A stretch of 64,000 bases of DNA from JACCSI01 sp963815285. GTDB taxonomy: Bacteria > Acidobacteriota > Vicinamibacteria > Vicinamibacterales > UBA2999. Positions 41,584-50,506 of this stretch are shown piece after piece (positions within the stretch are counted from its first letter, which is position 1; each line of letters begins with the position of its first letter). Made by a program: the position numbers and the translations under genes. The notes beneath the pieces were generated by a model. That model was not told the origin of the DNA. It saw only the letters and a list, made by a program, of their open reading frames with translations, and did not search any database. The DNA lies in assembly GCA_963815285.1 (NCBI GenBank), contig CAWFGB010000012.1, positions 62,001 to 126,000 of the forward strand, given 5' to 3'.

Positions 41584-42603
41584 TTACCGGCCGGGCAATG
41601 TGGCCGCGAATGCTCGTATCTCCCGGAGCACGTCAGCCTCATTTGACAGAAACATGTAAAGACTAGCGCCTTCCAGTTCGACGATGCGAGCGGAGGGGAC
41701 GACAGCGAGAAGATCTCGTTGCCACCTGGCGTACAACGCGCGCGTTGCCGCATGCTCCTGGCGCAATGCGGCACGCTCCTGCTCGTTCCTGATCAGAAAA
41801 TTGGCGGCTACCTCCTCGAACGGCGGCTCCCTCTGGTAGATGGCCAGCACGGGTACTCGAACGCCCGAATAATCTGGCTTCACTCGAGCATCAATCGTGA
41901 GTGCCCGACGAATCACGGGAGACAACAGCGAGCGACCGACCGATCCGTCAGAATTCGCGACGTTCTGCTGACGCAATTCCGCTTCGGGAAAGGCCCAGCC
42001 TCTCGTGCTTCGCTGGCTTGCTCGAAGAGCCTCGAATGAAGTGTTGTCAGGCGCCGGTGAGGGCTTGATTGGGCGCGGCAGCGTTGCGGGATCTGGCATT
42101 TGCGCACCAACGTCGGCGGGCGTCATCGTCGGGTCGCCCGCTCCGTCGAAATAGACGAGCCCGTGGAGACGATCGGAATGTTGCGGAGCGAACATCGTCA
42201 GAATCTGCCCGGCGCATGAAAGGCCAACCAAAAGAGATTTCTGAATGTTCAGGGAGTTGAGCACTTCGAGCACATCGTCCGCCGACCGCTGCACCGTATA
42301 CCCCGTCGTGGGTTTATCGGACGCACCGATCCCTCGTCGTGTAATGCCGTATACATGGAACTGATTCGTGAGCTTCGGAGCGAACTCGTCGTACATGTGA
42401 GCGGTCTGGTAGCATCCGAGCAACACAAGGTGTGGCCCTGATCCACCCCAGTCCAGTACTTCCAGTTGCACTGACGGATCGACCGTGATCCACCTAACCT
42501 GGTGCGGCGAGGGATCGCGCCAGTTTGCGGCCTGCGAGCCAGGTCGCTGTGCCAAGAAGGACACTCCGAAAACGGCGAGACCGACAAACAAGGTTGAACG
42601 CAT
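41584..42603 (-). CDS. Secreted alpha/beta-hydrolase lacking its catalytic histidine
   Basis: The 339-residue product has a signal peptide and a classic hydrolase fold: HLVLLGCYQTAHMYDEFAP (oxyanion region), TRRGIGASDKP, and the elbow VGLSCAGQ with nucleophile Ser129. Near the C-terminus, where relatives read GASHYVFLSN with the catalytic His, this protein reads GASLYMFLSN. The Leu codon CTT (41659-41661) is one base from CAT. It may be inactive or the base may be wrong. It lies 91 bases after ligA on the same strand, with its ATG at 42603 preceded by no strong ribosome site. Confidence 0.8.
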   Translation of the reverse strand: MRSTLFVGLAVFGVSFLAQRPGSQAANWRDPSPHQVRWITVDPSVQLEVLDWGGSGPHLVLLGCYQTAHMYDEFAPKLTNQFHVYGITRRGIGASDKPTTGYTVQRSADDVLEVLNSLNIQKSLLVGLSCAGQILTMFAPQHSDRLHGLVYFDGAGDPTMTPADVGAQMPDPATLPRPIKPSPAPDNTSFEALRASQRSTRGWAFPEAELRQQNVANSDGSVGRSLLSPVIRRALTIDARVKPDYSGVRVPVLAIYQREPPFEEVAANFLIRNEQERAALRQEHAATRALYARWQRDLLAVVPSARIVELEGASLYMFLSNEADVLREIRAFAATLPGR

Positions 42604-42694
42604 GTTTGCAGATTGTTTGCAAGTTCACAGATTCAGGAGGTTCGCGTGCTCAAACACGCAGAATCATTCAACAAAAATCACGCAAACCGTCTAG

Positions 42695-44701
42695 TCATTC
42701 CTCGGCCATTATAAGCTGCAGAAACGCCGTCTCATCGAGCATCGTCAGCCCCAAGGCTTCGGCTTTCGCGAGTTTGCTCCCGGCATCGGTCCCCACCACA
42801 ACGTAGCTGGTTTTCTTGCTGATGCTCCCGGTCACCCTCCCGCCGAGCGCCTCGATCTGCCGGGTCGCCTCCTCCCTGGACATCCCGGCGAGCGTGCCCG
42901 TGAGCACAAAGATCTTGCCGGCCAGCGGCTGCGGGGCGACCGGTATGACTCGTCGCTCGCCGGTCAGCTTGAGCCCGGCGCTCCGGAAGCTATCGATCAA
43001 CTGCCGATTGGCGGGCTCATCGAACCACGCCCTGACCGACGCCGCCAGCACGGGACCGATCTCGCGAACCTGCTGCAGCTCCTCGAGCGAGGCCCGTGCG
43101 ATCTCGTCGATGGAGCCGAAATGGTCGGCCAGCACCTGGGCGCCGCGCTCTCCGACGTGGCGAATGCCCAGACCATAGAGCAGGCGCCAGACGTCATTGG
43201 ACCTCGACTTGTCGAGCTCAGCGAGCAACTTCCCCGCCGACTTCTTGCCCATCCGCTCCAGGCCCTCGAGTGTTGGGGCATCAAGGCGATAGACATCCGC
43301 GAGGCTGCTAATGAGGCCCCGGTCGCACAACTGCGCGATGAGCGACTCCCCCATCCCCTCGATGTTCATGGCGCCTCGAGACGCGAAGTGCTCCAGACCG
43401 CGCCGGAGCTTCGAGGGGCAGGAGCTGTTCTGGCACCTCCAGACGGCTTCGCCCTCGGGCTTCTGCAGCTGGCTGCCGCACACCGGACAGCTCTCGGGCA
43501 TGACCCATCGGGCGGGACGCTCGCGTGCCTCGGGGTTGGCTGGCCCGACCACCCTCGGAATCACGTCCCCCGCCTTCTCAATGATCACCGTCTCCCCCGG
43601 ACGAATGTCCTTGCGCATGATGTCGTCAGGGTTGTGCAGCGTGGCCATCGAAATGGTCGATCCGGCGACGACCGTTGGCTCGAGAATGGCGAATGGCGTA
43701 GCGGCGCCGGTGCGCCCGATGTTGATGTCGATGCGATGCAGCATCGCGACTTTCCGCTCGGCCGGAAACTTGAACGCGGTCGCCCAGCGCGGGAACTTCG
43801 AGGTGTAGCCGAGGCGGCCCCGCAGCGAGAGGTCGTTGACCTTGATGACGACGCCATCGGTCTCGAACGTGAGCGTGGCGCGACGATCGCGCCACTCGTC
43901 GCAGAATGCCACCACTTCGTCGATGCCGTCACAAGTCCGCCAGTGCGGTTCGACCGGCGCGCCCCAGCGCTTCAAGTCTCTGAGCATGTCGGCATGTGTG
44001 CGAGCTGCCGGTTCCGCCGAAGACACCACCTGATACATCCACGCCAGCAGTCCGCGCTTCGCGACCAGCGTGGGTTCGAGATTGCGCATCGTTCCCGCCG
44101 CGGTGTTGCGGGCGTTGGCATAGAGCGCCTCGCCCGCGTCTAATTGTTCCTGGTTGATGCGCTCGAACGCGCGTCTTGACAAATACACCTCGCCGCGGAT
44201 CTCAATGCGGCCCGCCGGACCGTCATTGAGGCGCAGCGGAATCGCCCGAACGGTACGGACATTTTGCGTGACGTCCTCACCGAGCACGCCGTTGCCGCGC
44301 GTCGCGCCGCGCACCAGCTGCCCGTTCTCATAAGTCAGCGCGATGCTCAAGCCGTCGATCTTGAGCTCTGCCACATAGGTCACTGGATCCGGCGATCCCA
44401 GACCGCGCCGGACACGCTCGTCGAAGGCCCGTAGTTCTTCTTCGTTGTAGGCGTTATCGAGCGACAACATCGGCGCGAAATGCGCGACGCTGGCAAACCC
44501 CTCGACCGCGCGACCGCCCACGCGTTGCGTCGGCGAGTCGGGGGTCACCAGCTCCGGGTGCTCAGCCTCGAGCCCCTGGAGCTCGCGCATCAACTCGTCG
44601 AATTCGGCGTCCGAGATCTCCGGGTTGGCGTCGACGTAGTAGAGCTCTTCGTGACGGCGGATTTCTTCGCGAAGCTGCTCGATACGATCGCGGGCGCGCA
44701 T
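42695..44701 (-). CDS. ligA: NAD-dependent DNA ligase
   Basis: The 668-residue protein is full length for LigA. It has the NAD-binding start (HEELYYVDANPEISDAEFDELMRELQ), the adenylation lysine Lys114 in ELKIDG, the OB fold, the four-Cys zinc finger (CPVCGSQLQKPEGEAVWRC ... CPSKLRR), HhH repeats and a C-terminal BRCT domain (GKIFVLTGTLAGMSREEA). It seals nicks between Okazaki fragments and is normally essential. Its ATG is six bases after the stop of the polyprenyl synthase gene, so it belongs to the long minus-strand run starting at sir2. Confidence 0.97.
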   Translation of the reverse strand: MRARDRIEQLREEIRRHEELYYVDANPEISDAEFDELMRELQGLEAEHPELVTPDSPTQRVGGRAVEGFASVAHFAPMLSLDNAYNEEELRAFDERVRRGLGSPDPVTYVAELKIDGLSIALTYENGQLVRGATRGNGVLGEDVTQNVRTVRAIPLRLNDGPAGRIEIRGEVYLSRRAFERINQEQLDAGEALYANARNTAAGTMRNLEPTLVAKRGLLAWMYQVVSSAEPAARTHADMLRDLKRWGAPVEPHWRTCDGIDEVVAFCDEWRDRRATLTFETDGVVIKVNDLSLRGRLGYTSKFPRWATAFKFPAERKVAMLHRIDINIGRTGAATPFAILEPTVVAGSTISMATLHNPDDIMRKDIRPGETVIIEKAGDVIPRVVGPANPEARERPARWVMPESCPVCGSQLQKPEGEAVWRCQNSSCPSKLRRGLEHFASRGAMNIEGMGESLIAQLCDRGLISSLADVYRLDAPTLEGLERMGKKSAGKLLAELDKSRSNDVWRLLYGLGIRHVGERGAQVLADHFGSIDEIARASLEELQQVREIGPVLAASVRAWFDEPANRQLIDSFRSAGLKLTGERRVIPVAPQPLAGKIFVLTGTLAGMSREEATRQIEALGGRVTGSISKKTSYVVVGTDAGSKLAKAEALGLTMLDETAFLQLIMAEE

Positions 44702-44707
44702 TGGCGC

Positions 44708-45727
44708 TTATCGGTCGCGGTAGAGGACGTAATCAGCGAGCGCCATCAATGCCTCGCGCTCGTGACTGTCGGGAAACATCTTGAGGTGACGCTTGGCCGC
44801 CTCGCCGAACTCCACGGCGCGGGCGTAGGCATATTCGATCGAGCGATGCTCGGCGAGCAGGGTCTTCACGCGGGTCCAGTTTTCCGGGGTAACGTCGCGG
44901 GCCTGCACCATGGCGCGCACGAGCGTTTCGGCCTCGGCGCCGCCGTGCTTCAGCAGGTGGATGATCGGCAGCGTGATCTTGCCCTCGCGCAAGTCCCCCC
45001 CGATGGGTTTGCCGATCGTTTCCGCTTCGCCGGTGAAGTCGAGCAGATCGTCCACCAGCTGGAACATGACGCCGAGATTGAAGCCGTACTCGCGCAGTTC
45101 CAGTTCCCTGGCCTCGCCCGCCTGGCCGAGCATGCCGCCAATCTGCGCGCACCCGGCAAAAAGAAAGGCCGTCTTGCGGCGGATGATCTCGAAGTGCTCA
45201 TCCTCGGTCAGATCGACGACGCCGTTCTTGGTCAGCTGGTAAATCTCGCCTTCGATCATCCGCAGCGTGACATCGCACAACAACCGGACGACGTCCAACG
45301 TGTCCTGCGTGAGTGCCATCGCCATCGACTTGATGTAGAGGAAGTCGCCGGCGAGCACCGTCACGTCGTTGCCCCAGCGGGAATGCACCGCCTTCTGTCC
45401 CCGGCGCAGCTCCGCATCGTCGATGATGTCGTCGTGAACAAGGGTGGCCGTGTGAATGAACTCGACGACGGCGGCGTTGAGGACTGCGCGGGGGCCGGTG
45501 TAGCCGCAGAGCCGCGCGCTCATCAGCAGCACCGCCGGCCGCACGCGCTTCCCACCGCTCTCCTGGATGTATTTGCCGATTTCGGGGATGACGGCAACCT
45601 TCGACTGCACCTGCCGCTCGAACTCGCGTTCGACGGCTTCGAGGTCGGCGCGGACCGGTTCGAACATCTGCACCAGGTCCACACGAGTTCTTTGCGCGGC
45701 GTTGCCCAAGCTCGTCAATCTCCCCAT
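44708..45727 (-). CDS. Polyprenyl diphosphate synthase (long-chain type)
   Basis: The 339-residue enzyme has both aspartate-rich motifs: LVHDDIIDDAELRRG (Asp99, 100, 103, 104) and FQLVDDLLDFTG, plus GGKRVRPAVLL at the substrate lysine site. It belongs to the octaprenyl/solanesyl type that makes the side chain of respiratory quinones. The ATG at 45727 overlaps the tatD-like stop by 13 bases; a start at 45667 (MFEPVRADLE) would be equally normal in length. It fits quinone biosynthesis, although no other gene of that pathway is present. Confidence 0.9.
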   Translation of the reverse strand: MGRLTSLGNAAQRTRVDLVQMFEPVRADLEAVEREFERQVQSKVAVIPEIGKYIQESGGKRVRPAVLLMSARLCGYTGPRAVLNAAVVEFIHTATLVHDDIIDDAELRRGQKAVHSRWGNDVTVLAGDFLYIKSMAMALTQDTLDVVRLLCDVTLRMIEGEIYQLTKNGVVDLTEDEHFEIIRRKTAFLFAGCAQIGGMLGQAGEARELELREYGFNLGVMFQLVDDLLDFTGEAETIGKPIGGDLREGKITLPIIHLLKHGGAEAETLVRAMVQARDVTPENWTRVKTLLAEHRSIEYAYARAVEFGEAAKRHLKMFPDSHEREALMALADYVLYRDR

Positions 45728-46533
45728 ATCGTATCAGGTTCGGACGAGGGGGAAGACGAGGCGAAGAGCTCGTCGAAATTGCGCACGAGCTGAGCGCCCA
45801 GCACGTCGTGCGCGATGCCACGGACCTCGGCGACGAGCTCGAGCGTCTTGATCACATAGCCTGGCTCATTGCGCTTGCCACGAAACGGAACCGGCGCCAG
45901 GTAGGGGCTATCGGTCTCGACCAGCAGGCGTTCGACCGGCACGTCACGCGCCGCGTCGCGCAACGCGAAGGATTTCGGAAACGTCACAATCCCGGGAATC
46001 GAAATATGGAAACCGGTGCCCAACGCACGACCCGCTGCTGCGGCGTCCCCCGAGAAACAGTGGAACACGCCGCGCAGCTGCCCCTGTGATTCCTCGCTGA
46101 TGATGCGGAGCGTGTCCTCTTCGGCCTCTCTTGTGTGAATCACGACGGGCAGGTTACGCGAACGCGCCAATTGGAGCTGTGCGCGAAAGACGGCGTGCTG
46201 GACGTCACGCGGCGAGAAATCGTAATGGTAGTCGAGACCGATTTCGCCGATGGCGCAAGCCCCGGGCATCATCTGCAGCCGATCGGCGGTCAGCCCCGCT
46301 GCGGCGTCGGGGCTGTCGGCAAACCGGTGCGCGTGATGGGGATGGACACCGATTGAGTACTTCACGCCAGGCCATGCCCGGCTGACCGCCTCCGCCCGTT
46401 CGAACTCCGCATCTTCGTCAGCCGCAAGGATGACCAGGCAACGGACCAGGCCCGCCTCGCGAGCCCGCGCGACGACCGCATCGAGGTCTTCGGCGAATTC
46501 TTCGCCCGCGAGGTGGCAATGCGAATCGATCAT
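45715..46533 (-). CDS. TatD-family metal-dependent hydrolase
   Basis: The 272-residue protein has the TatD pattern: N-terminal MIDSHCHLAGEEF with the metal-binding HxH, GEIGLDYHYDF with the conserved Glu, VVIHTREAEEDTL, GVFHCFSGDA and LVETDSPYLAP. TatD proteins act as Mg-dependent 3'-5' nucleases in repair of oxidised DNA and also show D-aminoacyl-tRNA deacylase activity in some cases. It commonly neighbours metG, as here, and overlaps the polyprenyl synthase start. A heptamer-repeat tract separates it from the end of metG. Confidence 0.92.
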   Translation of the reverse strand: MIDSHCHLAGEEFAEDLDAVVARAREAGLVRCLVILAADEDAEFERAEAVSRAWPGVKYSIGVHPHHAHRFADSPDAAAGLTADRLQMMPGACAIGEIGLDYHYDFSPRDVQHAVFRAQLQLARSRNLPVVIHTREAEEDTLRIISEESQGQLRGVFHCFSGDAAAAGRALGTGFHISIPGIVTFPKSFALRDAARDVPVERLLVETDSPYLAPVPFRGKRNEPGYVIKTLELVAEVRGIAHDVLGAQLVRNFDELFASSSPSSEPDTIWGD

Positions 46534-46540
46534 CAGGGAT

Positions 46541-46622
46541 CCAGGCCTCAGCTCTCAGGCCTCAGGCTCCAGGCTCCAGGCTCCAGGCTCCAGGCTCTCA
46601 GGTCTCAGGTCTCAGGTCTCAG
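46541..46622 (+). repeat. Heptanucleotide tandem repeat (CAGGCTC / TCAGGTC)
   Basis: The tract contains five CAGGCTC units followed by about four TCAGGTC units, with worn copies to the left. It fills the gap between the tatD-like start codon and the metG C-terminal stop and includes the last codons of the latter. It resembles the short tandemly repeated heptamers known from cyanobacteria and planctomycetes. Copy number could vary between strains. Confidence 0.85.
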
Positions 46623-47149
46623 CGTACGCGGGTTCCAGGCACGGCCGGTTCGGCGTTCACGACGATCGGCAGCCCGCCGTCCGGGCTCGCCGCCAGCACC
46701 ATGCCGTTCGACTCGATACCCATCAGCTTCGCGGGCTTGAGATTGGCGACGATGACGACCGTCTTGCCGACGAGGGCTTCGGGTTCATAGGCCTCGGCAA
46801 TGCCGGCGACGATGGTGCGCTGCTCGGTGCCGACGTCCACGCGCATCTTCACGAGCTTCTTGGATTTCGGCACGCGTTCCGCTTCGAGGATACGAGCCGT
46901 GCGGAGTTCCACTTTCATGAAATCCTCGATCGCGATGCGATCGTCTCCCGTTGTGGGCGCGGTTGCTGGGGCGGGGGCGGCCGCCTGTGTCAGCGGCGCG
47001 GTCGGGCCGTCGGGCGTTGGCGTCGGGGCTCCGCTCTGCACCGCCGGCGTGGCACCCGAGATCTTCGCGTATCTGCGCTGCCGGTGTCGCCTGCATTTGG
47101 TGCACTCTGCGAATTCTGTGGATCGCTCATAGTTTCTTTCCGTGGCCAC
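46619..47149 (-). CDS. Methionyl-tRNA synthetase C-terminal tRNA-binding domain (in a separate frame)
   Basis: This frame encodes the tRNA-binding/dimerisation domain found at the C-terminus of many MetG proteins: IAIEDFMKVELRTARILEAERVPKSKKLVKMRVDVG, then ANLKPAKLMGIESNGMVLAA. The first 35 residues before it are Arg-rich and come from a repeat-like sequence, so the ATG at 47149 is doubtful. It may be the detached end of the MetG chain or a free tRNA-binding protein with an unclear start. The final codons lie in the heptamer-repeat tract. Confidence 0.75.
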   Translation of the reverse strand: MATERNYERSTEFAECTKCRRHRQRRYAKISGATPAVQSGAPTPTPDGPTAPLTQAAAPAPATAPTTGDDRIAIEDFMKVELRTARILEAERVPKSKKLVKMRVDVGTEQRTIVAGIAEAYEPEALVGKTVVIVANLKPAKLMGIESNGMVLAASPDGGLPIVVNAEPAVPGTRVR

Positions 47150-48642
47150 AACGGGCCCTCATTCAAGATCTTCTTCTCGCCGCTCGTGCGCCACTCGGCA
47201 TCGTCGAGCCGGATCTCCCTCGGCGCTCGGGTCTCGCCCATCCGCCGCAGAATCTCGGCCGTAGACGATGGCATGACTGGCGACAAGAGGATCGCGGCGA
47301 TGCGCACGGCCTCGGCCGCTTCGGCCAACACCCCAGTGAGCCGCTCGCTGCTGGCGTCGTCCTTGGCCATGGCCCAGGGTTGTGTGTCGGCGATGAACAG
47401 GTTCGCGGCGTCGATGAGGCGAAACGCCGCCGCAACGCCGTCATGCAGCCGCAGCCGCTCCATCGCGTCGCGATAATCGCGGAGGGCGTGTGCGGCAATC
47501 CCTCCCAGCCGCTCCGGCGCGCTCGCCGCGGGAATCCGCCCACCGCGGTAACGATTGGTCATCGCCGACAAGCGGCTGACGAGATTGCCTAGGTTATTGG
47601 CGAGATCGGCATTGTATTTCTCGTCGAGGCGCTCAAATGTGAAGTCCCCGTCCCCGCCGTATGGCACTTCCTTGGTCAGGTACAGTCGCAGCGGGTCCAC
47701 GCCGCAGCGTTCGGCCGCCTCAATCGGATCCACAACGTTGCCAAGCGATTTGCTCATGCGCTGGTTGCCCACGGAGATCCAGCCGTGGCCGAATACCTGG
47801 CCTGGCAGCGGCACACCCGCGCTCATCAGCATCGCCGGCCAGATAACGCAGTGGAAGCGCGTGATGTCCTTGCCGATGACGTGCAGGCTCGCCGGCCACC
47901 AGGTCCGAAACCGGTCGTCGTCCCAACCATATCCAACGGCAGCCGCGTAGTTAATCAGGGCATCGAACCACACGTAGACGACGCTATCGCGATCGAAAGG
48001 GATCGGAATGCCCCACGATTGCCCCGCGCGGCTGACCGAGATGTCTTCGAGGCCAGCTTCGACGAGTCGCAAGATCTCGTTGCGGCGGACGTCTGGCTCG
48101 ATGAACGACGGGTTTGCCGCGTAGAAGTCGAGCAGCGGCTTCTGGTATTTCGACAGCCGGAAGAACCAGTTCTTCTCGCGGATCCACTCGGGCTTGATGG
48201 TGGGATGCACCGGGCAGTACCCATCGACGAGATCTTTCTCCTGTTTGAACGCCTCGCAGCTGACGCAGTACCAGCCTTCGTAGACGCCTTCGTAGATGTC
48301 GCCGGCGTCGTAGCAGGCCTGCGCCATCTTCTGCACGGCCGGGAGATGGCGTCGTGCATCGGTCGTGCGGATGAAGTCGTTGTTCGAGACATCCAACCGA
48401 TGCCATACCGCCTTGAACACCCGCTCCATGTCGTCGCAGTAGGCCAGCGGATCCTGTCCGAGCTCCTGTGCGCGACGAAACACATTCTGCGAGTGCTCGT
48501 CGTTTCCCATCAGAAAATAGGTGTCGTAGCCGGCCAGGCGCTTGTAGCGCGCGATGACATCGGCGGTCACCTTTTCGTACGCCGTGCCGAGATGTGGACT
48601 GCTGTTGACGAAGTCAATCGCTGTTGTCAGAAAAAATTTCAT
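46990..48642 (-). CDS. metG: Methionyl-tRNA synthetase
   Basis: From ATG 48642 the catalytic part starts MKFFLTTAIDFVNSSPHLGTAYEKV, where HLGT replaces HIGH, and has a zinc site (CVSCEAFKQ ... CPVHP), the KMSKS loop as QRMSKSLGN and the helical anticodon domain up to about WRTSGEKKILNEG. The last 50 or so residues (from SDPQNSQS) derive from an intergenic-type repeat and Arg-rich junk; the expected tRNA-binding domain lies in another frame at 46619-47149. The core is intact and should charge tRNA-Met. The ATG overlaps the larC stop (ATGA). Confidence 0.93.
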   Translation of the reverse strand: MKFFLTTAIDFVNSSPHLGTAYEKVTADVIARYKRLAGYDTYFLMGNDEHSQNVFRRAQELGQDPLAYCDDMERVFKAVWHRLDVSNNDFIRTTDARRHLPAVQKMAQACYDAGDIYEGVYEGWYCVSCEAFKQEKDLVDGYCPVHPTIKPEWIREKNWFFRLSKYQKPLLDFYAANPSFIEPDVRRNEILRLVEAGLEDISVSRAGQSWGIPIPFDRDSVVYVWFDALINYAAAVGYGWDDDRFRTWWPASLHVIGKDITRFHCVIWPAMLMSAGVPLPGQVFGHGWISVGNQRMSKSLGNVVDPIEAAERCGVDPLRLYLTKEVPYGGDGDFTFERLDEKYNADLANNLGNLVSRLSAMTNRYRGGRIPAASAPERLGGIAAHALRDYRDAMERLRLHDGVAAAFRLIDAANLFIADTQPWAMAKDDASSERLTGVLAEAAEAVRIAAILLSPVMPSSTAEILRRMGETRAPREIRLDDAEWRTSGEKKILNEGPLWPRKETMSDPQNSQSAPNAGDTGSADTRRSRVPRRRCRAEPRRQRPTARPRR

Positions 48643-49838
48643 CGCTCCAACCACGCCTTTGCCGCCAGCGCCTGCACGTCCTTGATCGGACGTGCGTGCT
48701 CGCGGGCCAGGCGAACCAAATCCTCGTATTCAGGTTGTGCATTCAACACCCGCCCATCGCGCCGCGCCACCTTGAACCGGATCTCCCCGAGCGGGGTGCC
48801 CACCGTCACGGTCTCTCGCTCGAGGCACTCACGCTCCATGTCGGTGAAGCGGACCCCAATCGTCGTGCTCTCCCGAAATACGAGGTTGACCAACGACTCG
48901 CGATCACCCGGCCGAGCGACAATCGTCATCAAGGTGCCGGGGCGGTTCTTCTTCATGTGCACGGCCGCGTAGAAGACATCGAGTGCGCCAGCCGCGTAAA
49001 GCTCGTCCATCAGCGTGCCGAAAATCTGCGGGTTCATGTCATCAATCTCGCATTCGATGACGCAGACCCGGGTCCGCGAAGCCTCAGCTGCCGCTTCGCC
49101 GACGACGACACGGAGGACGTTTGGCGTGCCTTCGAAATCCCGATCGCCGGCGCCATACCCGACTCGCGACACTCGCATGGCCGGCATCGGCCCATAGGCC
49201 GACGCGTAGTCGGTGAGCAGCAGTGCGCCGGTCGGCGTCAGCAACTCGGCCGTCACCGCGCTGGCATAGACCGGAGCGTCGCCCACGAGTCGCAACGTCG
49301 CAGGCGCCGGCACGGGATACCGTCCGTGCGCGGTGAGTACAGTTCCGCTGCCGACATTGATTGGTGACACAACAATTCGGTCCGCGCCAAACCACTCGAG
49401 CGCAAACACCGATCCGACGATATCGACGATGGAGTCCAGCGCGCCGACTTCGTGCAGGTGCACCTTCTCCACCGGCATGCTGTGGATGTCCGCCTCGGTC
49501 TGAGCCAACCGATCGAACAAGGCCTTGGCGCGCCGCTTTCCGGCGTTCGACAGCGATGACTGTTCGATTCGCCTCCTGATGCCCGCGAGGTGGTAGTGCC
49601 GGTGCCCGCCGCCAGGCGCCGTCGATCCTGCCGCAATCGCTGCGTGCTCATGCACGCGGAACTTCGTCGCGGTGATGCCGGTCTTGACCACTTTCTCCGC
49701 CGAGACGTCCCAGCCCTCGACACCGAGGCTACCGAGCGCGGTCTTCAGCTCGTCGAGCGGCAGGCCGGCATCGATCAACGCGCCCAGGATCATGTCGCCG
49801 GCGGCGCCTGAGAAACAGTCGAAGTAGATGGTCTTCAC
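48639..49838 (-). CDS. larC: LarC, nickel-insertion enzyme of the nickel-pincer cofactor pathway
   Basis: The 399-residue product is a one-frame LarC: MKTIYFDCFSGAAGDMILGALIDAGL is the family start, followed by VEKVHLHEVGALDSIVDIVG and VIECEIDDMNPQIFGTLMDELYAAGALDVFY. LarC inserts nickel into the pyridinium-based pincer cofactor of lactate racemase and related enzymes, using CTP. In lactobacilli it is made from two frames by programmed shifting; here no shift is needed. LarB, LarE and a LarA racemase are absent from the window. It is embedded between radC and metG with 4-bp overlaps on both sides. Confidence 0.92.
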   Translation of the reverse strand: MKTIYFDCFSGAAGDMILGALIDAGLPLDELKTALGSLGVEGWDVSAEKVVKTGITATKFRVHEHAAIAAGSTAPGGGHRHYHLAGIRRRIEQSSLSNAGKRRAKALFDRLAQTEADIHSMPVEKVHLHEVGALDSIVDIVGSVFALEWFGADRIVVSPINVGSGTVLTAHGRYPVPAPATLRLVGDAPVYASAVTAELLTPTGALLLTDYASAYGPMPAMRVSRVGYGAGDRDFEGTPNVLRVVVGEAAAEASRTRVCVIECEIDDMNPQIFGTLMDELYAAGALDVFYAAVHMKKNRPGTLMTIVARPGDRESLVNLVFRESTTIGVRFTDMERECLERETVTVGTPLGEIRFKVARRDGRVLNAQPEYEDLVRLAREHARPIKDVQALAAKAWLER

Positions 49839-50506
49839 TGAAGCATTCCCGCGTCATGAAAACTGTACCAGCGGCCGGCGCCGAGGATCACGTGATCGAC
49901 GACGTTGATGCCCATGAGGTCGCCGGCGGCAACCAGCCGTGTGGTGATGAAGCAGTCGTCTTCGCTTGGCGTCGGATCCCCGGACGGGTGATTGTGAAAC
50001 AACGCGATTGCCGAGGCCGAGGCGAGCATGGCGGTACGAAAGATCTCGCGCGGGTGCGCGATGCTCGCGTCCAGGATGCCGACCGACAACGTTTCGGAGC
50101 GAATCAGTCGCAGTTTCGAGTCGAGCATCACGATGCCGAAGCGTTCCTCACGATGGCCGCCGTAGAGCGGCAGCAGATAGCGGCCAATGTCGCTGGGCCG
50201 GCCGAACCTCACTCGCTCACCCGCCGCGCGGCTGATGGCGCGCCGGCCCAACTCCACCGCCGCCATGAGCCGGGCCGCGCGTGGACGTCCGATGCCCGAG
50301 ACGCGCAGCAAATCGTCAATCCCGAACTGGGGCAACCCGTGCACGCCGCCCGACAGATCGAGGACATCCTGGGCGACCTCGAGCGCCGAGCGCGCCTTGA
50401 CGCCGGTTCCGAGCACCAGTGCGACCAGCTCGTTGTCTCCGAGCGCCCCCACGCCGGACCGTGCCAGCTTCTCGCGCGGGCGATCGTGCGGCGCCGGCAG
50501 CTTCAC
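49835..50506 (-). CDS. radC: RadC family JAB-domain protein
   Basis: The 223-residue protein has an N-terminal helix-hairpin-helix region (LLRVSGIGRPRAARLMAAVELGRR) and a C-terminal JAB/MPN+ domain with the metal motif HNHPSGDPTPSEDD (His171, His173, Asp184). Despite its name RadC has no proven role in DNA repair; the JAB motif suggests a metalloprotease or nuclease-like activity linked to DNA. Length and motif are normal. It overlaps both the sir2 stop and the larC start by four bases. Confidence 0.93.
   Translation of the reverse strand: MKLPAPHDRPREKLARSGVGALGDNELVALVLGTGVKARSALEVAQDVLDLSGGVHGLPQFGIDDLLRVSGIGRPRAARLMAAVELGRRAISRAAGERVRFGRPSDIGRYLLPLYGGHREERFGIVMLDSKLRLIRSETLSVGILDASIAHPREIFRTAMLASASAIALFHNHPSGDPTPSEDDCFITTRLVAAGDLMGINVVDHVILGAGRWYSFHDAGMLQ

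Noticed and set aside
39449..42726. 17-bp identity CTGCAGCTTATAATGGC at the htrA promoter and the 3' end of ligA
   Set aside because: A match of this length has a fair chance of arising in 64 kb, and in ligA it encodes the conserved-looking end LQLIMA; no further copies seen.
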